Assembly: GCA_001940985.1 (NCBI GenBank)
Contig: MSHB01000022.1
Location: 99,393 to 163,392, forward strand
Reading direction: 5' to 3'
Source: Mollicutes bacterium Phil14
GTDB lineage: Bacteria > Bacillota_I > Bacilli_A > ML615J-28 > CAG-698
Length of the DNA stretch: 64,000 nt
The notes under the pieces were generated by a model, which was not told the origin of the DNA, did no database searches, and saw only the letters and a list, made by a program, of their open reading frames with translations. Below are positions 26,736-35,748 of the stretch, piece by piece. The translations under genes and the position numbers were made by a program. The stretch's first letter is position 1; each line of letters begins with the position of its first letter.

Positions 26736-26764
26736 ATTATACTACAAACCTTAACAGATGTCAA
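26736..26764 (-). promoter_or_regulatory. rpsP promoter
   Basis: Minus-strand TTGACA (26759-26764), 17-base spacer, TATAAT (26736-26741): a full consensus promoter about 40 bases before the gene. Confidence 0.85.
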
Positions 26765-26808
26765 GTATTTTTACTTAACACTTTAAAAACATTATAGAAA
26801 TAATAAAG

Positions 26809-26833
26809 TAGGAGTAAAATAACTCCTACTAAT
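26809..26833. terminator. Hairpin between rpsP promoter and fhs
   Basis: AGTAGGAGT, loop, ACTCCTACT forms a perfect stem with weak T-runs. It may be a second fhs terminator. Confidence 0.45.
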
Positions 26834-26870
26834 AAAAAGAATTATGTTAAATAACAAATTATTTACTAAA

Positions 26871-26900
26871 CAAAAAAGAGCTCAAACTGAACTCTTTTTA
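26871..26900 (-). terminator. fhs terminator
   Basis: Minus strand AAAAAGAGTTC...GAGCTCTTTTTT with a long T-run, 10 bases past the fhs stop. Confidence 0.75.
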
Positions 26901-26909
26901 ATATTCATT

Positions 26910-28601
26910 TTAAAATAAACCAACAATTTTCCCACTACTTAACACATCTATTTTTTCTGCCGATGGTTCTTTAGGTAGACCAGGCATTGTCATAATATCC
27001 CCTGCCAGTGCAACTATAAATCCAGCGCCAGCAGAAACTTTAACATTTCTTATTGTAACTACAAAGTCATCTGGGGCACATATTTTTTTAGCATCATCAG
27101 AAAAACTATACTGTGTTTTGGCAATACAAATAGGCAATTCATTGAATCCTAATTTCTCTAAATTAGAAATTTGTTTTTTGGCATCTAAAGTAAAAGCAAC
27201 ACCTTTACCATGATATATTCTTTTTACAATTGCCTCGATTTTTTCTTCAATGCTTTTACAAATATTATAACTATATGAAAATTCTTTATTACTTTCTTCT
27301 TCGCAAAGTCTAACTACTTCTCTAGCAAGACTACATCCGCCACTTCCACCTTCAGCCCAAGCGTTTGATAAAACAGCATTAACATTTAATTCTTTACACT
27401 TATTAATGATATAGTCTATTTCCTCATCTGTATCAGTTGGGAAACGATTGATTGCAACTACACAAGGAAGCTTATATACATCTTTTATATTAGAAACATG
27501 ACGAAGTAAATTAGGTATACCCTTTTTTAAAGCCAATATGTTTTCTTTATTTTCACATTTTTCAGTTAACTTATTTTTGTTCATTCCTCCATGCATCTTC
27601 AAGGCTCTAATTGTTGCTACAACCACTACTGCATTAGGAACTAGATTTCCTATACGACACTTTATATCTAAAAATTTTTCTGCCCCCAAATCAGCTCCAA
27701 ATCCAGCCTCTGTAATTACATATTCACCCATTTTTAAAGCCATTTTTGTCGAAACAATAGAATTGCATCCATGGGCAATATTAGCAAATGGGCCTCCATG
27801 AACAAAAGCTGGTGTACCTTCTAGTGTTTGAACTAAATTTGGTTTTAAAGCATCTTTAAGTAAAGCTGTCATTGCTCCACTTGCTTTTAAATCGCCACTA
27901 GTTACGGGTTTATTATCATATGTGTATCCGATTATTATTTTGCCTAATCTGTCCTTTAAATCCATTAATGATGTAGATAGGCAAAGAATAGCCATTATTT
28001 CTGAAGCAACAGTAATGTCAAACCCATCTTCTCTTGGAGTACCGTTAGCTTTTCCACCTAATCCATCAACTATAAAACGTAGTTGACGGTCATTCATATC
28101 CATACATCTTTTCCATGTGATTTTTCTTGGGTCTATATTTAGAGTATTTCCTTGTTGAATATGATTATCTATCATTGCCGCAAGCAAATTATTAGCTGAA
28201 GTAATGGCATGAAAATCACCTGTAAAATGAAGATTTATATCTTCCATAGGCACAACTTGAGCGTATCCACCACCTGCTGCTCCACCTTTTATTCCAAACA
28301 CTGGACCTAAAGAAGGTTCTCTTAGGGCAACAACTGACTCTTTACCGATTTTTCTTAATCCGTCAGCTAAACCTATGGTTGTGGTAGTTTTACCTTCACC
28401 TGCTGGAGTTGGAGTTATAGCTGTCACCAAAATCAATTTACCATCGCCCCTTTTTGTTTCACTTAAAAGTGATAAATCAACTTTTGCTTTATAATTGCCA
28501 TATTGTTCAAGATACTTTTCATCAATATGGGCAACTTTACCAACATCTAAAATATGTTTCATTTTACACTCTTGTGCTATTTCGATATCGTTTTTATACA
28601 T
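26910..28601 (-). CDS. fhs: Formate--tetrahydrofolate ligase
   Basis: Joins formate to tetrahydrofolate with ATP, feeding one-carbon units to purine and formylmethionine synthesis. The P-loop [41 protein letters not shown] and [10 protein letters not shown] are diagnostic; 563 residues is slightly above the usual 555. The site AAGGAGGCACAC precedes the ATG. It lies 10 bases after the ylmH gene, so the pair may be cotranscribed. Confidence 0.96.
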   Translation of the reverse strand: MYKNDIEIAQECKMKHILDVGKVAHIDEKYLEQYGNYKAKVDLSLLSETKRGDGKLILVTAITPTPAGEGKTTTTIGLADGLRKIGKESVVALREPSLGPVFGIKGGAAGGGYAQVVPMEDINLHFTGDFHAITSANNLLAAMIDNHIQQGNTLNIDPRKITWKRCMDMNDRQLRFIVDGLGGKANGTPREDGFDITVASEIMAILCLSTSLMDLKDRLGKIIIGYTYDNKPVTSGDLKASGAMTALLKDALKPNLVQTLEGTPAFVHGGPFANIAHGCNSIVSTKMALKMGEYVITEAGFGADLGAEKFLDIKCRIGNLVPNAVVVVATIRALKMHGGMNKNKLTEKCENKENILALKKGIPNLLRHVSNIKDVYKLPCVVAINRFPTDTDEEIDYIINKCKELNVNAVLSNAWAEGGSGGCSLAREVVRLCEEESNKEFSYSYNICKSIEEKIEAIVKRIYHGKGVAFTLDAKKQISNLEKLGFNELPICIAKTQYSFSDDAKKICAPDDFVVTIRNVKVSAGAGFIVALAGDIMTMPGLPKEPSAEKIDVLSSGKIVGLF

Positions 28602-28611
28602 GTGTGCCTCC

Positions 28612-29349
28612 TTAAAAATACTTAACTTCTAAAATTATATTATCTTTTTTAGTCTTTCCAACTTCACCAATAATAAAAACTTTCCCGTGTCTCTTACAAG
28701 ACAAATAGCTATTAGGTGAAACTCTTTTGTCAACCTCTAATTCATTATTGAAATTTAGTTGAACATCTTTATTAATTATCATCTTTTTTGATAATTCTCT
28801 AGAAATATTAAATACTGAACTAACTACATTATCTAATCTATAAGAAGAAACAATAACTTTTTTAATTACACTATTAACACTAGGAATTTCATCTTCAGTT
28901 TTTTCTACTTTTACTCTATAGCAAGATATATTATTTAAATTATCAACGACATAATCTTCAATATGTTCAAGCACTTCAACAAGATAAACCCCATTAGTAT
29001 ATATATTACCTATAACCTCTCTTTTTAAACCTATATTTAAAATTGCTCCCATAATATCGCTATGTTTAAGGAAATCGTTAGTTTTTATCTTTAGAAGTCT
29101 AATAGGATTAAGTTTATATTTTAGGCTTATATTCCCTAAAATTGCTACTTTTCTTTCTCCACTATTAAAATAATATATATCAATTTGTGGTTTTATGTGT
29201 TTAAGCATTTTTTCTATTTCATATTGATAACTTAATGGCAAAAATGGAGTAACATAATAATCCCTATCTTTAGTGGGGCCATTAATTTCTAGTATTTTTT
29301 CTTTTATTTTAATTAAATTGTAATCATTGCTCAAATTATTTCCATTCAT
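28612..29349 (-). CDS. ylmH: YlmH-type S4-domain RNA-binding protein
   Basis: A 245-residue protein. Residues ~1-100 form the YlmH N-terminal domain ([32 protein letters not shown]); residues ~180-240 are an S4 domain ([39 protein letters not shown]). YlmH acts in ribosome rescue or quality control in Bacillus by binding stalled 50S-peptidyl-tRNA complexes. It normally sits with cell-division genes; here it precedes fhs instead. Confidence 0.88.
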   Translation of the reverse strand: MNGNNLSNDYNLIKIKEKILEINGPTKDRDYYVTPFLPLSYQYEIEKMLKHIKPQIDIYYFNSGERKVAILGNISLKYKLNPIRLLKIKTNDFLKHSDIMGAILNIGLKREVIGNIYTNGVYLVEVLEHIEDYVVDNLNNISCYRVKVEKTEDEIPSVNSVIKKVIVSSYRLDNVVSSVFNISRELSKKMIINKDVQLNFNNELEVDKRVSPNSYLSCKRHGKVFIIGEVGKTKKDNIILEVKYF

Positions 29350-29437
29350 AAATGCACCATTTCAAATATTATATCACATATTTCAGTTTTTAAAAACTAC
29401 TAATTTAAAAAACTACCTAAGCAGATACTTAAGCAAC

Positions 29438-29662
29438 TTATTTTCTAAAATAGTTAATCATGGAACTTGCAAAATTAATTTGATTTTTTAAAGACTCAAG
29501 TTTATCATAAGTGGTAGTTTTGCTTTCCTTTTTAACAACTCTTTCAAATTCTTGAAAATACTTTGGGTCTAAATCAAGGTAATAATACCATTTAGGATGT
29601 CTGCGCAAATACTCTAAATAATAACTATTACTATATATTTTATTTAATACTTCATCACTCAT
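29438..29662 (-). CDS. ylbE: YlbE-like protein
   Basis: A 74-residue protein matching the YlbE family pattern: YLRRHPKWYYYLDLDPKYFQEFE followed by a short helical tail. No biochemical role is known. It follows the ylbD-type gene by 3 bases, the same order as in Bacillus, where this pair is associated with sporulation. Presence of both supports a spore-forming host. Confidence 0.82.
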   Translation of the reverse strand: MSDEVLNKIYSNSYYLEYLRRHPKWYYYLDLDPKYFQEFERVVKKESKTTTYDKLESLKNQINFASSMINYFRK

Positions 29663-29665
29663 TTG

Positions 29666-30043
29666 TTAATCCCACCAATCATTGTAGGCGCTCGACACAA
29701 TCGGAGCAATACTACTAGCCTTTCCTCCACCAACAGTTTGAGCAATTTGAATAACTTTTTGAACGGTATTTAATGTTTTATTTAAATCATCGGGATTAAT
29801 TTTTTTAATATATGATACCACATTTTTCAAACTGTCCATATTAATGGATAAATTGTTCCCGTTTTGGCTTACAACTTTTTGTGAAGTATCATTCTGATAT
29901 TTTTCCCATTGTGGATCAGTATCACCATACAAAACCCATTCTTCATAAATGTTTTGCCAAGTTCTTTTTCCATTTCTTACTTCTTCTCTAATTTTTGTGT
30001 GATTAGAAACAAAAGTTTTAAATTCATCCATTCTTGATTGCAT
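29666..30043 (-). CDS. ylbD: YlbD-like putative coat protein
   Basis: A 125-residue protein with the YlbD family N-terminus (FKTFVSNHTKIREEVRNGKRTWQNIYEEWVLYGDTDPQWEKY) and a C-terminal low-complexity part with GGGKASS. Family members are annotated as putative spore coat proteins. The site GGGAGGGAAAAAG is strong. It forms an operon with ylbE. Confidence 0.85.
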   Translation of the reverse strand: MQSRMDEFKTFVSNHTKIREEVRNGKRTWQNIYEEWVLYGDTDPQWEKYQNDTSQKVVSQNGNNLSINMDSLKNVVSYIKKINPDDLNKTLNTVQKVIQIAQTVGGGKASSIAPIVSSAYNDWWD

Positions 30044-30096
30044 CTTTTTCCCTCCCTACTTTAATTTATTACAAAGAGGGATAATTGGTGCATATT

Positions 30097-30804
30097 TTAA
30101 CAATTTTCTTTTAACATACTTACTTCTAAATCAGTTAGTTCTCGATATTCTCCTTCTTTTAGACTTTCATCTAACACAAGGTTTCCCATCGAAATTCTTT
30201 TTAGATAAGTCACTTCTTTATTTAGCTTTTGACACATCTTTTTAATTTCATGATATTTGCCTTCACTAATAGAAATATAAGCTTTATCCTTACTAATAAT
30301 TTCTAATATAGCTTCTTTAGTATGATATGCTTTTCCTTTACCATCATATAGATCTAAACCTAATTTTAATTTTTCTATATCATCTAAAGAAAACTCGCCA
30401 TCAACTTCAACATAATATTTTTTAAAACACTCTTTCTTTGGAGAAGTAAGTTTGTGAGCTAAAGGACCATCATTAGTAAGTATTAATAAACCAACAGTAT
30501 CTATATCTAGTCTACCAACCATAAATAAATTGGCCTTTTCATAACCTTTTATTAAATCTAAGACACATTTTTGTTTTTCATCATAGGTTGCAGATATATA
30601 TCCTTTAGGCTTATTTAACATAAGGTAATAAAACTCTTTAAATTCAATTTTTTTATCATCTAAAAAAACATCTTCACAGTTAACTTCCCAATCATTTTTT
30701 AAAGCTACTCTACTACCTATTTTTACTCTTTTACTTTTTATAATGTCTCTAGCATCTTTTCTAGATATAGCTAAAGCACGACTAATAAATTTATCTATTC
30801 TCAT
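30097..30804 (-). CDS. RsuA/RluB-family rRNA pseudouridine synthase
   Basis: A 235-residue enzyme with an N-terminal S4 domain (MRIDKFISRALAISRKDARDIIK) and the catalytic domain with the Asp motif GRLDIDTVGLLILTND and LMLNKPKGYISAT. It would isomerise a uridine in rRNA; RsuA (16S) is slightly more likely than RluB given length and the SKKECFKKYYVEVDG block. The start is the ATG at 30804 behind GAGGTTTTT; five extra tracked residues precede it. Confidence 0.9.
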   Translation of the reverse strand: MRIDKFISRALAISRKDARDIIKSKRVKIGSRVALKNDWEVNCEDVFLDDKKIEFKEFYYLMLNKPKGYISATYDEKQKCVLDLIKGYEKANLFMVGRLDIDTVGLLILTNDGPLAHKLTSPKKECFKKYYVEVDGEFSLDDIEKLKLGLDLYDGKGKAYHTKEAILEIISKDKAYISISEGKYHEIKKMCQKLNKEVTYLKRISMGNLVLDESLKEGEYRELTDLEVSMLKENC

Positions 30805-30821
30805 AAAAACCTCAAACAATC

Positions 30822-30849
30822 ACACATTTTTAACATATAACATATTATA
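30822..30849 (+). promoter_or_regulatory. Sigma-K-like promoter before the 94-aa gene
   Basis: AC (30822-30823), 17 bases and CATATTATA (30841-30849), fitting the sigma-K pattern AC-N16/17-CATAnnnTA and lying close before the ribosome site GGAGAGGATATGT. Confidence 0.5.
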
Positions 30850-30867
30850 TCAACGGAGAGGATATGT

Positions 30868-31152
30868 ATGTTTAATAATTTTTCAAAAAGGAACAATCAA
30901 AATCAAAAAACTGACTTTGGTCAATTTGATGAGAGAATGAATTACAATCAAAACCAATATAATAATCCTAATATGAGCTCTTTATACCCTAATTTTCAAT
31001 ACGAAAGAATCCAATATGAAATAAAGGAAAATCGTAGACGAATTAATAATTTAGCCAAAAGGATTATTAGAATTGAAAACTACTTAAGAATTAGAGATAC
31101 CTCTGATTATTCAATAAATGAAGATGATGATCCTAACGGTTTTCCATTATAG
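30868..31152 (+). CDS. Asn/Gln-rich small protein, possible coat protein
   Basis: A 94-residue hydrophilic protein. Residues 1-45 are rich in Asn, Gln, Phe and Tyr (NYNQNQYNNPNM); the second half is a charged helix with many Arg and Ile (KENRRRINNLAKRIIRIENYLRI). I do not recognise a family. The sigma-K-like promoter and the composition, typical of spore coat or crust proteins, suggest a late mother-cell role, which is inference. Its 3' end overlaps the convergent UPF0223 gene by 20 bases. Confidence 0.65.
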   Translation: MFNNFSKRNNQNQKTDFGQFDERMNYNQNQYNNPNMSSLYPNFQYERIQYEIKENRRRINNLAKRIIRIENYLRIRDTSDYSINEDDDPNGFPL

Positions 31153-31399
31153 CTTTCATTGTATGATAAATTGAAACTTTTGATTTTTCAAAAAGCATTT
31201 TATCATATTGTTTTTCTAAAGTCTTACTTCTTAAAATATTTTGATATTCACGATATTTTTCAATAAGTAAATCATTAGAAACTTTTTTGGTTTTTGTCTG
31301 CTCAATCAAATTAAAAAATTCAATTATTTTAATAATTTCAAAAGCAGAAAACAAATTATAATCAATTTTATAAGTTTTAGAATCTTTATTTGTATTCAT
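31133..31399 (-). CDS. UPF0223-family protein
   Basis: An 88-residue protein matching the UPF0223 (YktA) pattern: KIDYNLFSAFEIIKIIEFFNLIEQ, then LLIEKYREYQNILRSKTLEKQYDKMLFEKSKVSIYHTMK. Members are small helical proteins of unknown function, common in Bacilli. The ATG at 31399 has the site GGGTGATATT. It overlaps the convergent 94-aa gene by 20 bases. Confidence 0.85.
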   Translation of the reverse strand: MNTNKDSKTYKIDYNLFSAFEIIKIIEFFNLIEQTKTKKVSNDLLIEKYREYQNILRSKTLEKQYDKMLFEKSKVSIYHTMKAIMENR

Positions 31400-31486
31400 A
31401 ATATCACCCACTATATTTTATCACAAATTATAAATTAATAAAAATATAATTTTTATCTATTTATTAATTTTTAGGTAATTATACTA

Positions 31487-31513
31487 ACCGATATTTACGA
31501 TACACATATAATA
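31487..31513 (+). promoter_or_regulatory. Sigma-K-like promoter before the yjcZ-type gene
   Basis: AC (31487-31488), 16 bases and CATATAATA (31505-31513) match AC-N16-CATAnnnTA. The -10 also resembles a vegetative TATAAT, but no -35 TTGACA is present. Confidence 0.55.
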
Positions 31514-31534
31514 CTATTAGAGAGGAGGAGAAAT

Positions 31535-31672
31535 ATGTACGCAGGATATGGCAATTATGGCTGTTCACAACCAGTAGGCAATAACTTTGGCGGATATGGA
31601 TATGCATTAATTTTAGTATTATTCATTCTTTTAGTTATCATCGGTTCTACTTCTTTAGGAAGCAGATTCTAG
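31535..31672 (+). CDS. YjcZ-type sporulation small membrane protein
   Basis: A 45-residue protein too short for the ORF track. It has a Gly/Tyr-rich N-terminus (YAGYGNYGCSQPVGNNFGG) followed by a single membrane helix (YALILVLFILLVIIGSTSLG). This is the pattern of the YjcZ family of sporulation proteins. The ribosome site GAGAGGAGGAGAAAT is very strong. A sigma-K-like promoter precedes it and a terminator follows directly. Confidence 0.88.
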   Translation: MYAGYGNYGCSQPVGNNFGGYGYALILVLFILLVIIGSTSLGSRF

Positions 31673-31678
31673 TTTGTT

Positions 31679-31707
31679 AAAAAAAGGAGTTAAGTCTCCT
31701 TTTTTTG
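31679..31707 (+). terminator. Terminator of the yjcZ-type gene
   Basis: AAAAAGGAG, loop, CTCCTTTTTTT just after the stop. Confidence 0.8.
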
Positions 31708-31752
31708 TTGCAATTTGTGATTTTTTTTGTTAATATATAGATGGTGATTATT

Positions 31753-32325
31753 ATGCTACTATATAAAGATATTATCAAAGAAAAAAATAAAGATTTAAGA
31801 AAAAAATCAGAACTTGTTAACACCCCATTAAGCGATGAAGATTTAAACACTTTAAAGCTTATGGATGAATATTTGACTAATGGTTATGATGATGAGTTTG
31901 TTAAAACTCATGACATTAGACCAGGAGTTGGTATTGCTGCCCCACAAATAGATGTTTTAAAAAGAATGTTCGTTATCCAAGCATATGATGAAAAAGGTTA
32001 TTTTCACCATTATTGCGTTATTAATCCCAAAATCATTTCTCATTCTGAGGCTTTAACATATCTAGAAACTGGAGAAGGTTGCCTATCAGTTGATAGAGAA
32101 GTAAAAGGACTTGTTTTTAGACCTAAAAGAATAAAAGCTCGATGCCTTTTATATGACTTTGAAAAAAAAGAACTTGAAGAAACTGTTCTTTCATTAAACG
32201 GTTATATCGCTATTGTCTTTCAACACGAATATGATCATTTAGATGGCATATTATTTGTTGATAGAATTGATAAAACTAACCCATTTTTAATTAAAGAAAA
32301 TGCTACTCCTGTAGCATTCAAATAA
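31753..32325 (+). CDS. def: Peptide deformylase
   Basis: Removes the formyl group from nascent protein N-termini. All three metal motifs are present: GVGIAAPQ (motif 1, GxGxAAxQ), EGCLSVD (motif 2, EGCLS) and QHEYDHLDG (motif 3, HExDH). The length of ~190 residues and the insertion before motif 1 fit the type 2 enzyme of Gram-positives. The ATG at 31753 follows GGTGATTATT. The gene ends nine bases before the left end of the foreign island, so its original terminator may have been split. Confidence 0.96.
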   Translation: MLLYKDIIKEKNKDLRKKSELVNTPLSDEDLNTLKLMDEYLTNGYDDEFVKTHDIRPGVGIAAPQIDVLKRMFVIQAYDEKGYFHHYCVINPKIISHSEALTYLETGEGCLSVDREVKGLVFRPKRIKARCLLYDFEKKELEETVLSLNGYIAIVFQHEYDHLDGILFVDRIDKTNPFLIKENATPVAFK

Positions 32326-32332
32326 AAAATAT

Positions 32333-32370
32333 ACCTGCTAGATTACCGCAGTTCCCATAGGGAATTTCAG
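32333..32370 (+). repeat. Left inverted repeat of the island
   Basis: ACCTGCTAG, GCAGTT and ATAGGGAA occur in this order, matching the right end in inverted orientation with small spacing differences. Confidence 0.75.
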
Positions 32371-32393
32371 GTAAAGACGCAAGATTCAGAGTC

Positions 32394-32418
32394 AGGCGTG
32401 GCGTTATGCCACGCCTTT
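32394..32418 (+). terminator. GC-rich hairpin inside the left end
   Basis: AGGCGTGGC, GTTAT, GCCACGCCT followed by TTTT; a strong terminator-type stem with base composition unlike the host. Confidence 0.7.
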
Positions 32419-32469
32419 TCTCTTGCTGTTTGTTGGTTTTAGTCATCATCGTCAGAGAGTTCGTTGCCT

Positions 32470-32900
32470 CATATCGGACGGTCGATTGCTCCAACGAAAT
32501 TATAAAAGATTTCTACCGTTTGCCTGTAATGTCCGTTGCCTTTCGTCTTTTCGTGAACAACGACTTTTTCGATGAACGCGCACAGTATTTCGGGCGTGAG
32601 TTCTTCAAAACTGTTATACTTGTAAATAAGCATCATAAAATCGAGAATTTTGTCGTCGTCTTCTTTCGGTTTCGATGATTTTATCCAGCCTTTCGATTCG
32701 CTCTTCCGAAGTTTTAATTTCCTTTGAATACTCTTTCAGTTCTTTTTCCGTTCTTGTTGCGGCGTTTTTCCGTAACGTCTGCAAAAACATTTCTCTTTGC
32801 TGTTGCGCAAAATAGATTGTTCGCCGCAAATCGTCCTGAATCAGCACCGCCAACGCTTCGACCATTATCTGATGAGAAGTACAGTACTTTTTCTTCTTTT
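32470..32900 (-). pseudogene. Large serine recombinase, C-terminal remnant
   Basis: The minus strand retains a piece of the recombinase linker (VEALAVLIQDDLRRTIYFA) and coiled coil (KELKEYSKEIKTSEERIERL). After a frameshift/deletion near 32620, it has the typical end FEELTPEILCAFIEKVVVHE and HYRQTVEIFYNFVG with a stop at 32470. These are hallmarks of the DUF4368-type tail of TnpX-like serine recombinases. The catalytic resolvase domain and zinc ribbon are missing, so it is inactive. The upstream tract to about 32965 encodes another short frame not obviously related. The plus-strand ORF at 32406 is a shadow. Confidence 0.8.
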
Positions 32901-33030
32901 TGCGATAAGTCGAACAGTTGAAGTATTCTTTTTATTTCATTGTCGTGCAACGGCAATGTGTCCATGTAATATGTAAGTTCTCCTTATAATATGCAAACCG
33001 AATGTTATTTCAGCGGCTTAATTTCATTGT

Positions 33031-33732
33031 TTAATCGTCAATCTTTATCATTCTGTACCCGATGCCGACGTGAGTTTGAATATATTGCGGCGAATCGGCG
33101 GACGGTTCGATTTTTTTACGTAAAGTCGCCATAAATACGCGTAAAGAAGCAATGTTGCTTTCCCATGCCGCGCCCCATATTTTTTGCGTAATGAAAGTAT
33201 GAGTAAGCACTTTCCCGATGTTTTTTAACAATAAGCACAGTAGTTTGTATTCGATAGGAGTAAGGTGGAGTTCTTCGCCACCTAAATATGCGCAACCTGC
33301 GCCATAATCAATTTTCAGATTTCCGTTGACAAAAACCGATTCGGATTTGTTTGTCGATTGTATTGCAAGAAGCCTTCTTTGCGTAACTCTTATTCTTGCA
33401 AGCAATTCTTCGACGGAAAACGGTTTGGTCAGATAATCGTCCGCTCCGGCATCCAACGCGTCGATTTTATCCTTATCTTCGGCGCGAGCGCTAATTACGA
33501 TAATAGGCATTTCCGACCAAGAGCGTATTTTTTTGATGACGTCCACGCCGTCAATATCCGGCAAACCCAAATCAAGCAAAACAACATCTGGATTGTGCGA
33601 AGATGCTTGCATAACGGCGCTTTCTCCGTTTGTTGCGGTAATATAATTGTAGCCGTGAGTTTTCAAAGTCGTTCCGATAAGGTTACGGACGGGCGCATCG
33701 TCTTCTACAACTAAAATCAGTAAGTTATTCAT
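33031..33732 (-). CDS. kdpE: KdpE-type response regulator
   Basis: A 233-residue OmpR-family regulator: receiver with the phospho-Asp in VVLLDLGLPDIDG, Lys in DDYLTKPF, and a C-terminal winged helix (LTPIEYKLLCLLLKNIGKVLTH, VFMATLRKKIE). The sequence follows KdpE. The gene overlaps the sensor gene by 8 bases and is last in the island operon. Its normal target kdpFABC is absent here, so the likely target is the ktr-type promoter at the head of this operon. Confidence 0.9.
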   Translation of the reverse strand: MNNLLILVVEDDAPVRNLIGTTLKTHGYNYITATNGESAVMQASSHNPDVVLLDLGLPDIDGVDVIKKIRSWSEMPIIVISARAEDKDKIDALDAGADDYLTKPFSVEELLARIRVTQRRLLAIQSTNKSESVFVNGNLKIDYGAGCAYLGGEELHLTPIEYKLLCLLLKNIGKVLTHTFITQKIWGAAWESNIASLRVFMATLRKKIEPSADSPQYIQTHVGIGYRMIKIDD

Positions 33733-35683
33733 GAATTTTCACCTCCCCGACAGGTAATGTAAAGGTAAATATCGCGCCGTGCGGAATGTTGTCGGTTATC
33801 GTTATTTCTCCGCCGTGCGCGTTTATGATGGATTTACACAACGAAAGTCCCAACCCGATACTGCGACGACAATCAACAATTTTGTTTGCTCCTGTATAAA
33901 ACATATCGAACACCCGCAATTTTTGTTCGTCCGCAATTCCGTTTCCGTTATCCGCCACGCTTACGCAGACTGTTTCTCCGTTTCTTTTTGCCGTAATCGT
34001 GATTTGTGAATCGGACGGCGTGTATTTAATAGCGTTGTCTAAAAGATTGATTAAAACCTGCACGATAAGCCGAGCGTCCATTTTTGCAAGAAGCAACTCG
34101 TCTTGTTGTATCACGGTAATTTTTTGCATTTCGCTTTTCTTATGAATATGCTTCAATGCTTCGGCTATTACGTCGCCGACAAGTTCCGTCGTCAAATTTA
34201 TATTCATTTTGCCTTCTTCAAGGCGCGTTACCGCAAGCAGATTTTCAACCAAATTGATAAGCCAAAGCGAATCGCCGTAAATATCTTCGTATATTTGTTT
34301 TTTTGTCGCATCGTCAATATCGTTACCGTTTGAAATCAGATTGCTCGCATTGCCCGAAATGGAAGTAAGCGGCGTGCGAAGATCATGCGATATGGAACGG
34401 AGCAGATTTGCGCGCAACTGTTCGTTTTTGGCTAAAACGGCGGCGCGCTCTCTTTCTTTGGCGTTTATGATTCCGTCAATTGCGATTGCACATTCACCGA
34501 TAACGGAAAACACAATGCTTTCGTTAAAAGAATCAATCGGTTTTTCTCCGACAAAAATGCCTATTGCACCGTAGTTTTTGCCGTTTTTGCATATCGGGAA
34601 AAACTCATATTCGCTGTCCGGATAGATATTTGTTCCTTTCCCCGCTTTTACGTTGCTTTTCGTTATTTGCCAAGCGATTTGCTCGCAGTCAGTCGGTATG
34701 GCGGAAGAGTCGTTTTCCGTCGGCGAAGTATAAATTTTTTGTGTCTTATCATCAAATACAACTATCTTTCGGTTTAACAGCCTTTGCAATTGATTCGCCG
34801 TAACTTGAAATATCTCTGTTTCATCGGAAGCTTTCTGAATCAACCGGTTCGCATCGAACAGAATTTTTGTTCTGTATGCGGTTTGAGTTGCCTGACGTTC
34901 CCGAGTTTTCAGCTTTTCTGTTGTTCCACCGATGATAAGAGATGCCGCAAGCATAATTACGAAAGTGACGGAATAGCCGCTTCCGTATGCCAGAAACGAA
35001 AATCTCGGTTCCGTAAAAAGAAAATTAAAAACCAGAACGCTCACAACGGACGATATAACCCAGCAAATTTTACTTTCGGTAAAAATGGCGATAAGCAACA
35101 CGCCGAGTATATATACCGTAATTATGTTAGCGTCGGTAAATCCGAGACGAGAAAATAAATAGCCGAGCAAAGAAGATAACAGCAGTACAATGGATGAAAT
35201 TATCAATCCTTTCAGCAACTTTGAAAAACTCGGTTTTTCAAACAGTTTTTTCTTTCTTTCGGATACGACGGCGTCGCTGTCCGGAATAATATGTATATCG
35301 ACATTCGGAGCAAGCGATATCAATTTTTCCGTTAAAGTTGGTTTGCCTATAAAGCGTCGCTTACCGATAACGGTTCGCCCGATTACTATTTTCGTAACGC
35401 CGGAAAGACGCGCGTATTCCGCAATTTGAAACGCAATATCGTCTCCGCATACGGTAACTATCGACGCTCCGTTCGTTTCTGCAAAATGAATATTTGCCAG
35501 CAAACGCTCCGTATCATCCGTTGTCATAGATTCAGACGCGGGAGTTTTTACATATAATGCCGTGAACAATGAATCGAATGCTTTTGCCATTGCTGCCGCT
35601 GTTTGAATTATTTTCGTGTTTGAAGGCGCGGAAGACAAACAAACCAGTATGTGTTCTTTGTTGTTTATATACTGTTTTCCCAT
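33725..35683 (-). CDS. kdpD: KdpD-like sensor kinase lacking the N-terminal KdpD domain
   Basis: A 652-residue membrane histidine kinase, against about 890 for full KdpD. It starts directly with the universal-stress-protein domain (ILVCLSSAPSNTKIIQTAA), then four membrane helices of the DUF4118 type, a GAF-like region, the H-box SISHDLRTPLTSISG, and the N/G boxes NLLDNAIKYTP, ADNGNGI and GLGLSLCKS. The ~230-residue Walker-type N-terminal domain is missing, and only 65 bases separate it from the next gene, so this is not a frameshift. Similar short forms exist in Firmicutes. It senses K+ or turgor by family. Confidence 0.9.
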   Translation of the reverse strand: MGKQYINNKEHILVCLSSAPSNTKIIQTAAAMAKAFDSLFTALYVKTPASESMTTDDTERLLANIHFAETNGASIVTVCGDDIAFQIAEYARLSGVTKIVIGRTVIGKRRFIGKPTLTEKLISLAPNVDIHIIPDSDAVVSERKKKLFEKPSFSKLLKGLIISSIVLLLSSLLGYLFSRLGFTDANIITVYILGVLLIAIFTESKICWVISSVVSVLVFNFLFTEPRFSFLAYGSGYSVTFVIMLAASLIIGGTTEKLKTRERQATQTAYRTKILFDANRLIQKASDETEIFQVTANQLQRLLNRKIVVFDDKTQKIYTSPTENDSSAIPTDCEQIAWQITKSNVKAGKGTNIYPDSEYEFFPICKNGKNYGAIGIFVGEKPIDSFNESIVFSVIGECAIAIDGIINAKERERAAVLAKNEQLRANLLRSISHDLRTPLTSISGNASNLISNGNDIDDATKKQIYEDIYGDSLWLINLVENLLAVTRLEEGKMNINLTTELVGDVIAEALKHIHKKSEMQKITVIQQDELLLAKMDARLIVQVLINLLDNAIKYTPSDSQITITAKRNGETVCVSVADNGNGIADEQKLRVFDMFYTGANKIVDCRRSIGLGLSLCKSIINAHGGEITITDNIPHGAIFTFTLPVGEVKIHE

Positions 35684-35748
35684 TTGACCGATACGTATCT
35701 CCTTCGTTTTTTTATTTCCTATATTATAGCATATTTTTTGAATAAAAT

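Noticed and set aside
32406-32678. Plus-strand 90-aa ORF in the island
   Set aside because: It lies opposite the recombinase remnant, shows no family signs, and its frame is explained by the opposite strand.
33358-35429. Several plus-strand ORFs opposite kdpE/kdpD
   Set aside because: All are antisense shadows created by the GC-richer codons of the sensor and regulator genes.
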